A DNA stretch of 18,994 nt from Porticoccaceae bacterium (GCA_019090225.1 JAHRWI010000170.1:1-18994); one strand, 5' to 3'; positions 5,900-13,268 are shown, numbered from the stretch's first letter. Notes: generated from the letters alone by a model not told the origin. Numbers and translations: made by a program.

Positions 5900-8014
5900 C
5901 TAGTTTTTAACGCGCTGAATGGTTTGCACGGCCTTGAGGCCGCGAATACGTCGCATGATATTAGCCAGATGGATGCGGTCACGGGCGCTGATGACCAGGT
6001 CGACCACACTGGTGTGAGTATCTCGCTCATTGACACTAATTTGATCGATACTGGCGTCCTGGTCGGTGATCCGTGCCGCCAGCGTTGCGATGATGCCTCG
6101 GTCGGAAATGATTTCGAGCTTTAATTCCACGGGGAATTCTCCGCGTACTGAGGGTGACCAGTTGAGCGGCATACATTTTTCAGCATTGCCGCGAATGTCA
6201 GACATGTTTTTACAGGAGTCCCGGTGCACCACCAGGCCGCGGCCGGGGCTTAGGTGACCAAGTATGGGATCGCCGGGGATTGGGTGGCAGCAGCGCGCAT
6301 AGCTGGTGATCAGGCCATCGGCGTTGTCAACAAGAATGGGTGAATCAAGATTAGAGGGTGAAGCGGTTTTGCGCTTTGCTTCAGGGATCAAGACGTTGGC
6401 GACCGCATAGGCGATTCGATTACCGAGGCCGATTTGTTCGAGTATTGATTCAAAGGTGCCTGCGCGGGTTTCTTTGAGCAAGTGTTTGATTTGCGATTTC
6501 CGGATTTTTTTGTAACTAGAGCCAAAACTAATCAGGGCTCGATCAAGAAGCCGTTTGCCAAGCTCAACTGATTCGTCATGCTGCTGGTTTTTCAGGAAGT
6601 GGCGAATGGCGCTGCGGGCTTTTGCCGAGCGTACAAAGTTTAACCAAGACGGGTTGGGTTGCGCGCCAGGTGCGGTAATGATGCGCACTCTCTGGCCGCT
6701 TTCAAGCGTCTGGGAGAGCGGGCTTAGCTGGCCGTTAATTTCGCAGGCGACACAGGTATCGCCAACCTGGGTGTGTACTGCATAGGCGAAGTCTACCGGT
6801 GTCGCCCCGGCGGGCAATTCGACAATGACGCCCTTGGGTGTAAAGACATAGACTTCGTCAGGGAATAAATCAGTTTTTACGTGTTCGATAAATTCCAGGG
6901 AGTCACCAGCCTGCTCCTGCATTTCAAGCAGGCCTTTGACCCAGCGGTTGGCGCGGGTCTGATTGCCCTCGGCATTTTCCAGACCAGATTTATACAGCCA
7001 GTGGGAGGCGATGCCATAGTTGGCGAGATCATCCATTTCTCGGGTTCGAATCTGGACTTCGATGGGCACGCCGTGCATGCCCACGAGCACAGTATGTAGC
7101 GATTGATAACCGTTTGATTTAGGAATCGCGATGTAGTCTTTAAACTCTCCGGAAATGGGTTTGTATAGGTTGTGGATAGTGCCCAGGACGCGATAACACT
7201 CATCGACACTGTTGACTACGATTCGGAAAGCAAAGACATCGGTGATGTCTTTGAAGGAGCGCTTTTTGATTTTCATCTTCTGGTAGATGCTCCAGAGATG
7301 CTTTTCTCGGCCGGTGACCGTGGTGGCAATATGATGTTGGTACAGCCTCTCTTCCAGCATGCCCTTAATTTCGGCCACCAGTTCAGTACGGTTTCCCCGA
7401 GTGGCTTTCAGTGCTTCGGTAATGCGTCGATGGCGCAAAGGATAAAGCGCAGCAAAGCCGAGGTCTTCAAATTCGATACGGATATCGTTCATACCGAGTC
7501 GTTGGGCGATGGGGGCGTAAATTTCGAGGGTTTCCCGAGCGATACGTCGGCGTTTTTCGGGGTTTAGCACGCCCAGGGTGCGCATGTTATGCAGACGGTC
7601 AGCCAGTTTAACCAATACCACCCGGATGTCCCGAGCCATGGCCAGGGTCATTTTCTGGAAGTTTTCAGCCTGCTGTTCGGCGCGGGATGAGAATTCAATT
7701 TCACTGAGTTTGCTGACGCCATCGACGAGCATGGCCACGGTGCGACCAAAGCGCCAGGTCAGCTGATTTTTGGTGAAATCGGTATCTTCAATGACGTCAT
7801 GGAGTAGTGCAGCCAGAAGGCTTTCATGATCCATGTGCATGTCGGCCAAAATATGGGCCACTGCGAGGGGGTGGGTAATATATTCTTCACCGCTTTGGCG
7901 GTATTGGCCCTGATGACCCTTTTTAGCAAAATTATAAGCGCGTACTACTTTCTTGACTTGTGCCGGCTCGAGGTAGGAGGAAAGCTTGTCGCTTAGGGAG
8001 TCAACGGCGTGCAA
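5900..8014 (-). CDS. spoT: Bifunctional (p)ppGpp synthetase/hydrolase SpoT
   Basis: A 704-residue long RSH protein controlling (p)ppGpp levels. The HD hydrolase is intact: ITHP (H48), HDVIED (H72, D73) and KLADRLHNMRTL. The synthetase region runs about 235-340, with FKDITDVFAFRIV, YIAIPKSNGYQSLHT and VEVQIRT. Then come TGS (about 386-448), the helical and zinc-finger region (RCCHPIPGDPILGHLSPGRG, C575/C576) and a C-terminal ACT domain (about 627-702). The loop before DYIAIPK reads E290-F-K-D293, where SpoT proteins I know have R-x-K-D and RelA has E-x-D-D. The start is TTG with a strong GGAGG 6 nt upstream; no ATG fits as well. It follows rpoZ by 20 nt. Confidence 0.95.
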   Translation of the reverse strand: MHAVDSLSDKLSSYLEPAQVKKVVRAYNFAKKGHQGQYRQSGEEYITHPLAVAHILADMHMDHESLLAALLHDVIEDTDFTKNQLTWRFGRTVAMLVDGVSKLSEIEFSSRAEQQAENFQKMTLAMARDIRVVLVKLADRLHNMRTLGVLNPEKRRRIARETLEIYAPIAQRLGMNDIRIEFEDLGFAALYPLRHRRITEALKATRGNRTELVAEIKGMLEERLYQHHIATTVTGREKHLWSIYQKMKIKKRSFKDITDVFAFRIVVNSVDECYRVLGTIHNLYKPISGEFKDYIAIPKSNGYQSLHTVLVGMHGVPIEVQIRTREMDDLANYGIASHWLYKSGLENAEGNQTRANRWVKGLLEMQEQAGDSLEFIEHVKTDLFPDEVYVFTPKGVIVELPAGATPVDFAYAVHTQVGDTCVACEINGQLSPLSQTLESGQRVRIITAPGAQPNPSWLNFVRSAKARSAIRHFLKNQQHDESVELGKRLLDRALISFGSSYKKIRKSQIKHLLKETRAGTFESILEQIGLGNRIAYAVANVLIPEAKRKTASPSNLDSPILVDNADGLITSYARCCHPIPGDPILGHLSPGRGLVVHRDSCKNMSDIRGNAEKCMPLNWSPSVRGEFPVELKLEIISDRGIIATLAARITDQDASIDQISVNERDTHTSVVDLVISARDRIHLANIMRRIRGLKAVQTIQRVKN

Positions 8015-8034
8015 TTCTTTCCTCCGGGATCGCG

Positions 8035-8361
8035 TTACTCGTCTTGAGGCGCGGCTGATGTACCTGCGGGAGCACTGGGCGCAGCGGGAGTTTCTGCATC
8101 GCCTGCTTCGGGGGCATCGAGATCAAACATGTCGAAAGACAGCATCTCTACTGGCTCGTCCTTTTCTTCGAGGATGCTGGCATCAACCAGGCCTTCCTCA
8201 ATTTCTCGCAGCGCGACTACAGTCGGCTTATCGCTTTCCCATGGCACATGGGGTTCCTTGCCACCGATAGAGATTTGACGGGCGCGCTTTGAGCCCACAA
8301 GAACCAGTTCAAAGCGGTTAGCAACATGATCTAAGCAATCTTCTACGGTAATTCGTGCCAT
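8035..8361 (-). CDS. rpoZ: RNA polymerase omega subunit
   Basis: A 108-residue omega subunit that helps assemble and stabilise RNA polymerase and, in E. coli, forms part of ppGpp binding site 1. The family signature is clear: MARITVEDCLDHVANRFELVLVGSKRARQ, then the DKPTVVALREIEEGLV helix (about 62-80). The C-terminal tail (about 85-108) is acidic and then Ala/Pro/Ser-rich, unlike E. coli's glutamine/glutamate tail, and makes the protein longer than the 91-residue E. coli form. It is first in the rpoZ-spoT-ridA set. ATG has a CAGG element about 9 nt upstream. Confidence 0.95.
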   Translation of the reverse strand: MARITVEDCLDHVANRFELVLVGSKRARQISIGGKEPHVPWESDKPTVVALREIEEGLVDASILEEKDEPVEMLSFDMFDLDAPEAGDAETPAAPSAPAGTSAAPQDE

Positions 8362-8545
8362 ATTTTGTAGCCTGTGTAATGTGGTTTAACGGTGCTTGCT
8401 TTTGCAGTACCTGCTATTACGGATCTAGCTATGCCGCTCATCCCTACAGGTCTGTCTGTGCAGGTATCCGTTCCTTTGTTCTACCCGAATATAGATAGTT
8501 TGAGGGCTTGTGCGAACGCCCGACCTTAATCAGCGGGAACCGCGC

Positions 8546-8575
8546 ATTCTACCGCAACTGCCCTTAGGCTAACAA
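8546..8575 (-). promoter_or_regulatory. Candidate sigma-70 promoter for rpoZ-spoT-ridA
   Basis: On the minus strand TTGTTA (8575-8570), an 18-nt spacer and TAGAAT (8551-8546) fit a sigma-70 promoter, with 4/6 and 5/6 matches. The -35 hexamer lies within the last codons of gmk. Transcription would begin near 8539, leaving a leader of about 178 nt before rpoZ (8362-8539). In that leader I see no riboswitch or terminator, only short dyads such as GCAGgtaCTGC (8404-8414). A perfect palindrome ACTTAGTAAGT (8579-8589) sits just upstream of the -35. Confidence 0.5.
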
Positions 8576-9199
8576 CTCACTTAGTAAGTCGCTATGCCGT
8601 TGTTGTTGGCTGGCAATACCCAGCCTTCGGCTGTGGATAATGGTTTCGAGATCGTCCAGCGCGGTATCAAATACCTCGTTAATTACCAGGTAGTCAGCTT
8701 CAACATAGTGCGACATATCCTCTTTTGCCTGGGCCAGCCGGTGGGCAATAACGTCTTTATCGTCCTGCCCACGGTAGGTGAGTCGTTCGAGTAAAGCCTG
8801 TTGAGACGGTGGCAAGATGAAAATAGCCATACCGCCGCCCATTTGTTTATGAATTTGCGCAGCACCCTGCCAGTCGATTTCCAGAATGACATCGTTACCT
8901 GCGTTCAAGGTTTCGAGAACCCAGGCCTGACTGGTGCCGTAATAATTACCGTAGACCTCAGCATGTTCTAAAAAAGCATTTTCATTGAGCATGGCGATAA
9001 ATTGCGCGTTGTCGACAAAATGATAGTCGATGCCCTCCACCTCCCCATCGCGCATTGTCCGGGTGGTGTGGGAGATGGAGACTTTAATGTCTGGGTTACG
9101 CGCAATCAGTGCGCTGACCAGGCTAGTTTTACCCGCGCCAGAGGGGGCGGAAATCGTGTAGAGCGTGCCTTGAAAACTTGTCATGCAGTTAATATCCAT
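8564..9199 (-). CDS. gmk: Guanylate kinase
   Basis: A protein of about 211 residues that phosphorylates GMP/dGMP to GDP/dGDP with ATP. Visible motifs are the P-loop SAPSGAGKTS, the GMP-binding region VSISHTTRTMRDGEVEGIDYHFV, EHAEVYGNYYGTS, ILEIDWQGAAQI and the lid segment RLTYRGQDDKDVIAHRL. The length matches E. coli Gmk (207). The start is uncertain: ATG at 9199 abuts the yicC stop (TAAATG, coupled), whereas ATG at 9184 (codon 6, MTSFQGTLYTISAP) gives the N-terminus usual for the family. The ribosome-binding site is weak in both cases. It is the second gene of yicC-gmk, an old and conserved pairing. Confidence 0.95.
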   Translation of the reverse strand: MDINCMTSFQGTLYTISAPSGAGKTSLVSALIARNPDIKVSISHTTRTMRDGEVEGIDYHFVDNAQFIAMLNENAFLEHAEVYGNYYGTSQAWVLETLNAGNDVILEIDWQGAAQIHKQMGGGMAIFILPPSQQALLERLTYRGQDDKDVIAHRLAQAKEDMSHYVEADYLVINEVFDTALDDLETIIHSRRLGIASQQQRHSDLLSELLA

Positions 9200-10063
9200 T
9201 TATTCCAGGTTTTGAATTTGTTCTCGGATTTGTTCGATAAGCACTTTGAGTTCGACAGCAGAAAGGCTGACGGAGCTGGAACTGGATTTGGCAGACAGGG
9301 TGTTTGCTTCCCGGTTGAGTTCCTGGACCAAAAAATCAAGGCGTCGGCCCATGGCTTTATCGCTGTCGAGGATGTGATAGATTTCGGCGACATGGACGCC
9401 CAATCGGTCAAGTTCTTCATCGACGTCGGCTTTCTGTGCCAGAAAGACAAGCTCCTGCTCCAGGCGCTCGGTATCGAGTTGCTCGCCAAATTCGCGGAGT
9501 TTGTTGATTAGTTTTTGCCGCTGAGCTGCTATTAACTCGGGCATAGCGCTACGAACCGTGTCGGTGTGGCGAGTAATATCGCTAAGTCGCCGGCGAACCA
9601 GCTCAGCCAGCTTGCTGCCTTCTCGCTCACGGGCTTCGACCACTTGGCCCATGGCCTGCTGATAAAGTTCCATGACAGCGCTGTTCAATAACTCAGGGTT
9701 TATCGCTTGATTGTTTAACACCCCGGGTTTTTCCAGAATATCCATGGGGCAAATCAGCGCCGGTGAGGTGATTAACTGGGCGATAGTTTCCCCGGCACGA
9801 ATGTACTCCTGGGCAGCATCAATATTAATATTAATTTGATCGGTAGTCCCGGCGGGTTTTATCAGTAGGGTGCAATCGATTTTGCCGCGCTGCACGAACC
9901 GGGTCATTTGTTCTAGCAAAGCCATTTCGAGCTGACGAAGGGTGTCAGGCAGGTGAAAGCTTGGTTCAAGATAACGGTGATTGACGGAGCGTATTTCCCA
10001 GCTCAAGGTGCCCCAGTTGTGGCTGGCTTGCGCGTTTGCGTAAGCGGTCATGCTGAGCGGCAT
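9200..10063 (-). CDS. yicC: YicC family endoribonuclease
   Basis: A 287-residue YicC/YloC family protein. E. coli YicC is an Mn-dependent endoribonuclease implicated in sRNA turnover; the family is named for that gene. Landmarks are the N-terminal SMTAYANAQ, EIRSVNHRYLEPSFHLP (about 23-39), and the C-terminal MGRRLDFLVQELNREANTLSAKS block that is near-invariant in the family. A basic and coiled helical middle (about 140-200) separates them. The MPLSMTAYA start matches Pseudomonas homologues (M-x-x-S-M-T-A). Its start faces rph across 147 nt. On its own strand TTGATA (10103-10098) and TATTGT (10079-10074), 18 nt apart, are possible promoter hexamers, although they would give an almost leaderless mRNA. 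Confidence 0.93.
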   Translation of the reverse strand: MPLSMTAYANAQASHNWGTLSWEIRSVNHRYLEPSFHLPDTLRQLEMALLEQMTRFVQRGKIDCTLLIKPAGTTDQININIDAAQEYIRAGETIAQLITSPALICPMDILEKPGVLNNQAINPELLNSAVMELYQQAMGQVVEAREREGSKLAELVRRRLSDITRHTDTVRSAMPELIAAQRQKLINKLREFGEQLDTERLEQELVFLAQKADVDEELDRLGVHVAEIYHILDSDKAMGRRLDFLVQELNREANTLSAKSSSSSVSLSAVELKVLIEQIREQIQNLE

Positions 10064-10210
10064 TGATCAATCCACAATATTCAGAGAGCACTCATCTTAT
10101 CAAAGCATGGCCCCACCATCACCGACCAATTTGGGTACAATGCGCGCCGTAAGGCACAGTACTTAAATTTCCTGGAAGATTTTTCGCAATCGTCCTTATT
10201 AGAGGTAGCT
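10064..10210. promoter_or_regulatory. Divergent yicC/rph intergenic region
   Basis: The 147 bp between the two start codons must hold both promoters. For rph, a TACAAT -10 element at 10136-10141 is the best candidate, but no good -35 lies 16-18 nt ahead of it. For yicC, TTGATA at 10103-10098 and TATTGT at 10079-10074 are spaced by 18 nt on the minus strand. I see no operator-like dyad or RNA gene. Confidence 0.3.
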
Positions 10211-10975
10211 ATGATAACTCGCCCCAGTGGTCGCAGGGTTGAACAACTTCGTCCGGTCAAAATCACCCGAGGTTTTACCAAGCATGCGGAAGGTTCGGTG
10301 TTGGTCGCTTTCGGTGATACCAAAGTTATCTGCACCGCCAGTGTCGAGTCTGGCGTGCCGCGGTTTTTACGGGGCAAGGGGCAGGGTTGGGTGACGGCTG
10401 AATACGGTATGTTGCCTCGGTCTACGGATTCTCGCATGGATAGAGAAGCCGCTCGGGGCAAGCAAAGTGGTCGGACTCAGGAAATCCAGCGCTTGATTGG
10501 ACGCTCATTACGAGCGGCTGTAGATCTGAGCAAGTTGGGAGAGAACACTATTAACATCGATTGCGATGTTATTCAGGCCGATGGTGGCACACGTACTGCA
10601 GCCATCACCGGCGCCTGCGTTGCGGTGGTTGATGCTATGGCTTATTTGCAGGGTGAAACGCCATTGGGTCAAAAATTACCGGCAAAAAAACGTATCACTG
10701 AAAACCCCTTATTGAACATGGTGGCCTCAATTTCAGTGGGCATCTACAAGGGGGAGCCGGTTCTGGATCTTGATTATGCGGAAGACTCCCAGGCCGACAC
10801 CGATATGAATGTGGTAATGAACAGTGCCGGTGGTTTTATTGAGGTGCAAGGTACCGCAGAGGGCGCGCCATTTTCGGAAAGCGAGTTTTTAGCCATGATG
10901 GGTCTGGCTAAACAGGGTATTAATGATTTGTTTAAGATTCAGCAGATGGCTTTAGCGACTAAAGCGGATGCCTAG
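10211..10975 (+). CDS. rph: Ribonuclease PH
   Basis: A 254-residue phosphorolytic 3'-5' exoribonuclease that trims the 3' ends of tRNA precursors. Family motifs are RPSGRRVEQLRPVKITRG, GDTKVICTASVESGVPRFL, GWVTAEYGMLPRST, the phosphate-binding ADGGTRTAAITGA (about 123-135) and the catalytic acidic stretch LDLDYAEDSQADTDMNVVM (about 186-204). Compared with the 238-239 residues usual in Pseudomonas and other bacteria it carries roughly 10-14 extra residues at about 147-165 (GETPLGQKLPAKKRITEN), in a loop after the central helix. A good AGAGG precedes the ATG. It faces yicC divergently and converges on crc. Confidence 0.95.
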   Translation: MITRPSGRRVEQLRPVKITRGFTKHAEGSVLVAFGDTKVICTASVESGVPRFLRGKGQGWVTAEYGMLPRSTDSRMDREAARGKQSGRTQEIQRLIGRSLRAAVDLSKLGENTINIDCDVIQADGGTRTAAITGACVAVVDAMAYLQGETPLGQKLPAKKRITENPLLNMVASISVGIYKGEPVLDLDYAEDSQADTDMNVVMNSAGGFIEVQGTAEGAPFSESEFLAMMGLAKQGINDLFKIQQMALATKADA

Positions 10976-10976
10976 T

Positions 10977-10998
10977 CCAGGTTCGTACTGAACCCTGG
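10977..10998. terminator. Hairpin between convergent rph and crc
   Basis: CCAGGTTC (10977-10984), loop GTACT and GAACCCTGG (10990-10998) form an 8-bp stem with a single bulged C in the 3' arm. It begins two bases after the rph stop and ends next to the crc stop at 11000, so it could end or protect transcripts from both sides. No T-run follows on either strand, so classic intrinsic termination is doubtful. Confidence 0.45.
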
Positions 10999-10999
10999 T

Positions 11000-11776
11000 C
11001 TACAGGTCGTGGAGATCGTAGTCGACGATAACGGGTGTATGGCTCGAAAACGTTTTAGCAGTGTATAAAACGGCATACTCGACCAGGGGCGACAGATTAC
11101 GGGAGATTATTTGGGTGTCTGTGCGCCAGCCATCGCCGTTGCCAATGTCGCCAGACGGCCACCAGCTGAATTCATCGCTATCCTCGTTGCCCTTACGAAA
11201 GGCATCGGCGTAGTTTATCTCGCCATATAGCTGGTCTAGCCATTGGCGCTCTTCTGCTAAAAACCCCGATTTGTCGCCCTGGGCCGGAAAGTTTTGGACG
11301 TCAGCATTTTTGTGGGCAATGCTCAGGTTGGCGCAAATTATATAATCTCGGCGCTTGTGGGAGATTTTCAGTAAATGGTTTTGCAGGCCCTTGAGGAACT
11401 CCATTTTGGCATCTTGTGTGGTCTCGCCCACGGTGCCGTTGGGCGAGAGGAGGGAAATAACACTGACCCGCTCAAAATCAGCTTGTAAGTAGCGACCGTT
11501 CATATCCTCGCCATTGGGGAGGCCGAAGCCAAACATAACCGCTTTAGGTGCATGGCGGGTGTAAATGGCCACGCCATTATAGTGTTCTTCGGCGGCGTCA
11601 AAAAAATAGCCGAAATAGCCGTCGAGCTGGAATTCCGGTGCGTCCTCTACTTCATATGCGCGGGCGCGCAGATCTTGCAGGCAAATTACTTCCGCGTCCT
11701 GACTGGCCAGCCAGTCAAATAAACCCCGCTGGGCGGCCCGATATATACCATCTACCGAAATGCTGATTACGCGCAT
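11000..11776 (-). CDS. crc: Crc-type catabolite repression control protein (catalytically degenerate ExoIII fold)
   Basis: A 258-residue protein of the exonuclease III/EEP fold whose sequence follows Pseudomonas Crc (from memory): MRVISISVDGI.RAAQRGLFDWL, DAEVICLQDLRA, FQLDGYFGYFFDA, GRYLQADFERVSVISLL, WWPSGDI and SSHTPVIVDYD. It also sits in the Crc locus between rph and pyrE. ExoIII catalytic positions are altered: Asn to D9, Glu to D35, the G-D-x-N motif is A149-N-L-S152, and the final D-H pair is S245-H246. That argues against nuclease activity and for the Crc role, which in Pseudomonas is to stabilise Hfq on A-rich mRNA leaders and block translation of catabolic genes. Function in this organism is inferred. 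Many automated annotations would call it exodeoxyribonuclease III. Confidence 0.85.
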   Translation of the reverse strand: MRVISISVDGIYRAAQRGLFDWLASQDAEVICLQDLRARAYEVEDAPEFQLDGYFGYFFDAAEEHYNGVAIYTRHAPKAVMFGFGLPNGEDMNGRYLQADFERVSVISLLSPNGTVGETTQDAKMEFLKGLQNHLLKISHKRRDYIICANLSIAHKNADVQNFPAQGDKSGFLAEERQWLDQLYGEINYADAFRKGNEDSDEFSWWPSGDIGNGDGWRTDTQIISRNLSPLVEYAVLYTAKTFSSHTPVIVDYDLHDL

Positions 11777-11802
11777 GATGCAACCTTTTGTATCGTACCT
11801 CG

Positions 11803-11809
11803 TATAATA
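11803..11809. promoter_or_regulatory. Shared -10 element between divergent crc and pyrE
   Basis: The near-palindrome GTATAATAC (11802-11810) gives a perfect TATAAT on the plus strand towards pyrE and TATTAT on the minus strand towards crc. Start sites would leave about 80 nt of leader for pyrE and about 20 nt for crc, whose AAAGG ribosome-binding site fits that leader. Neither side has a clear -35 hexamer. If both are used, the two promoters cannot be occupied at once. Confidence 0.4.
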
Positions 11810-11894
11810 CCCCAGGCGGCTTGATAGCGGAAAATTTGACTGAGCTTAATTAGCGTTTTGAGACCAATGAAATGGGAGGCTTGAAGAAATCATT

Positions 11895-12539
11895 ATGTTG
11901 CAAGATTATCAGTACAAATTTATAGAATTGGCGATTGCTGAGCAGGTGTTGCAGTTCGGTGAGTACACCCTGAAGTCCGGGAGAGTGAGTCCGTACTTTT
12001 TTAACGCGGGGCTTTTTAACACCGGGAAGGCCCTGGCGGCATTGGGTAGTTATTATGCTCAGGCGATTATCGATAAATGTTCCGAATTCGACATTATTTT
12101 TGGCCCCGCTTACAAAGGTATTCCCCTGGCGAGTGCAGCGGCTATAGCGCTGGCTCAGGATTTTGATCGCGATGTTCCCTATTCCTTTAATCGCAAGGAA
12201 ATCAAAGCTCATGGCGAGGGGGGGAGCCTGGTCGGCAGCCCACTGGAGGGCCGGGTGTTGATAATTGATGACGTGATCACAGCTGGCACTGCGATTAGAG
12301 AAGTCCTGGATATTGTCTGCGCTGAAGGTGCTCAGGTCAGTGGGGTTATCGTTGGGCTGGATCGAAAAGAACGCGGTCAGGGGAGGCTATCGGCGATTCA
12401 GGAGATCGAAACGGAACATGGCATAAATGTGACGAGCATTATCGATATTGATGACATATTGGCTTATATTCGCCATAGCCAGCTGGGTGATAGTATTGTG
12501 GGCAGAATAGAAACGTATCAGAACGAATATGGGATATAA
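11895..12539 (+). CDS. pyrE: Orotate phosphoribosyltransferase
   Basis: A 214-residue type I phosphoribosyltransferase that converts orotate and PRPP to OMP in pyrimidine synthesis. The PRPP-binding motif is VLIIDDVITAGTA (about 121-133). Also visible are GEYTLKSGRVSPYFFNAGLF, IIFGPAYKGIPLASAAA and the flexible catalytic loop RKEIKAHGEGG (about 101-111). The length equals that of E. coli PyrE (213). The ATG lacks a strong Shine-Dalgarno: GGGAGG is about 15 nt upstream and GAAGAA is nearer. Unlike E. coli, pyrE here is not directly behind rph, because crc lies between them on the other strand. The next gene overlaps it or follows it by 25 nt. Confidence 0.95.
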   Translation: MLQDYQYKFIELAIAEQVLQFGEYTLKSGRVSPYFFNAGLFNTGKALAALGSYYAQAIIDKCSEFDIIFGPAYKGIPLASAAAIALAQDFDRDVPYSFNRKEIKAHGEGGSLVGSPLEGRVLIIDDVITAGTAIREVLDIVCAEGAQVSGVIVGLDRKERGQGRLSAIQEIETEHGINVTSIIDIDDILAYIRHSQLGDSIVGRIETYQNEYGI

Positions 12540-12564
12540 CATAAATGGCGAGGGTAATTTTAAT

Positions 12565-13227
12565 ATGACGGGAATAGTTAAGGTGAAACGCTACCAAGGT
12601 ATCTTACTAATGGCTTTATTTGCTTGTGTGATTGCTGGAGAAGCCTATGCCGGTAACCTCTATCGTTATACAAACAGTCGAGGGTTTGTGGTTCTCGATG
12701 ACCGTTTGCCCCCGGAATATGTCTCAAATGGCTATGAAGTGTTAAGCAAGAGTGGGCGCTTGATTAAGGTTGTTCCCGCACATGTCGATAAGCCCGAGGT
12801 TGACGCTGAAACACAGGAAAAGGTCGATGGTGAACGTCAACGAGAAGATAAATATATCCTAGCTAGCTATGGTTCTCTGGAGGATATCCAGCAGACCGGA
12901 GCACGTAAGAAAAAGTCACTAGAGCGCGAGATTCAAATTGTTGAACGAAACCTTGCCGATACACGTGCGCAAAGGGTAGAGGAGCGGGCCAGGGCCGCGA
13001 ATTACCAGCGTAGTGGTAGACCCGTCCCTGATCTGGTTAAGGATGTGCTTGCTCAGCTCGAAGAGGAAGAAAATAAAGCTATACCATTACTGGAAAGTCG
13101 CCGCCAGGAGCAGGCTGACATGAAAGCTCAGTATGAACGGTATGAGGCGCGGTTTGTTGAGCTGACTGGGGATGACGCAGAGGCTAGCTCGACGTCACCA
13201 GAAACTGCAAGTGAGCCAGAAGGTTAA
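12565..13227 (+). CDS. Secreted DUF4124-domain coiled-coil protein
   Basis: About 220 residues. I start it at ATG 12565, because this places a signal peptide at the N-terminus (basic VKVKR, hydrophobic ILLMALFACVIAG, cleavage after AYA) and GAGGGT lies about 10 nt upstream; an earlier in-frame ATG at 12529 overlaps pyrE. After the signal comes a short DUF4124-like beta unit (LYRYTNSRGFVVLDDRLPPEYV), then a charged, Glu/Arg-rich helical region with coiled-coil character (about 85-200) and an acidic Ser/Thr tail. The protein is probably periplasmic. Function is unknown; DUF4124 proteins are common in gammaproteobacteria, often beside housekeeping genes. It is likely cotranscribed with pyrE. Confidence 0.75.
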   Translation: MTGIVKVKRYQGILLMALFACVIAGEAYAGNLYRYTNSRGFVVLDDRLPPEYVSNGYEVLSKSGRLIKVVPAHVDKPEVDAETQEKVDGERQREDKYILASYGSLEDIQQTGARKKKSLEREIQIVERNLADTRAQRVEERARAANYQRSGRPVPDLVKDVLAQLEEEENKAIPLLESRRQEQADMKAQYERYEARFVELTGDDAEASSTSPETASEPEG

Positions 13228-13245
13228 GGTTAACGAAAGCCGGGA

Positions 13246-13268
13246 TTAACGAAACAAGTTTTCGTTGA
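13246..13268 (+). terminator. AT-rich hairpin at the DUF4124/slmA convergence
   Basis: AACGAAA (13248-13254) pairs with TTTCGTT (13260-13266) across a 5-nt loop, and extends by one G-T and one T-A pair. It lies 18 nt after the DUF4124 stop and inside the last slmA codons. Only a weak T-rich stretch (TTGATTTG) follows, so terminator function is tentative. Confidence 0.25.

Noticed and set aside
5735..6124. A 129-codon plus-strand frame opposite ridA/spoT
   Set aside because: It is a shadow frame antisense to strongly conserved ridA and spoT codons, with no family resemblance of its own.
7172..7567. A 131-codon plus-strand frame opposite spoT
   Set aside because: It is antisense to the conserved synthetase region of spoT; its length is explained by codon bias of the real gene.
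8343..8441. A 32-codon minus-strand frame in the rpoZ leader that overlaps the rpoZ start, a possible leader peptide
   Set aside because: It has no properly spaced ribosome-binding site, and the peptide has no recognisable attenuation pattern such as runs of one amino acid.
9002..9511. A 169-codon plus-strand frame opposite gmk/yicC
   Set aside because: It spans the junction of two well-supported genes on the other strand and resembles no known family.
11000..11776. Exodeoxyribonuclease III (xthA) as the identity of this gene
   Set aside because: Catalytic Asn, Glu, G-D-x-N and terminal Asp positions are substituted, and both sequence and location match Crc better.
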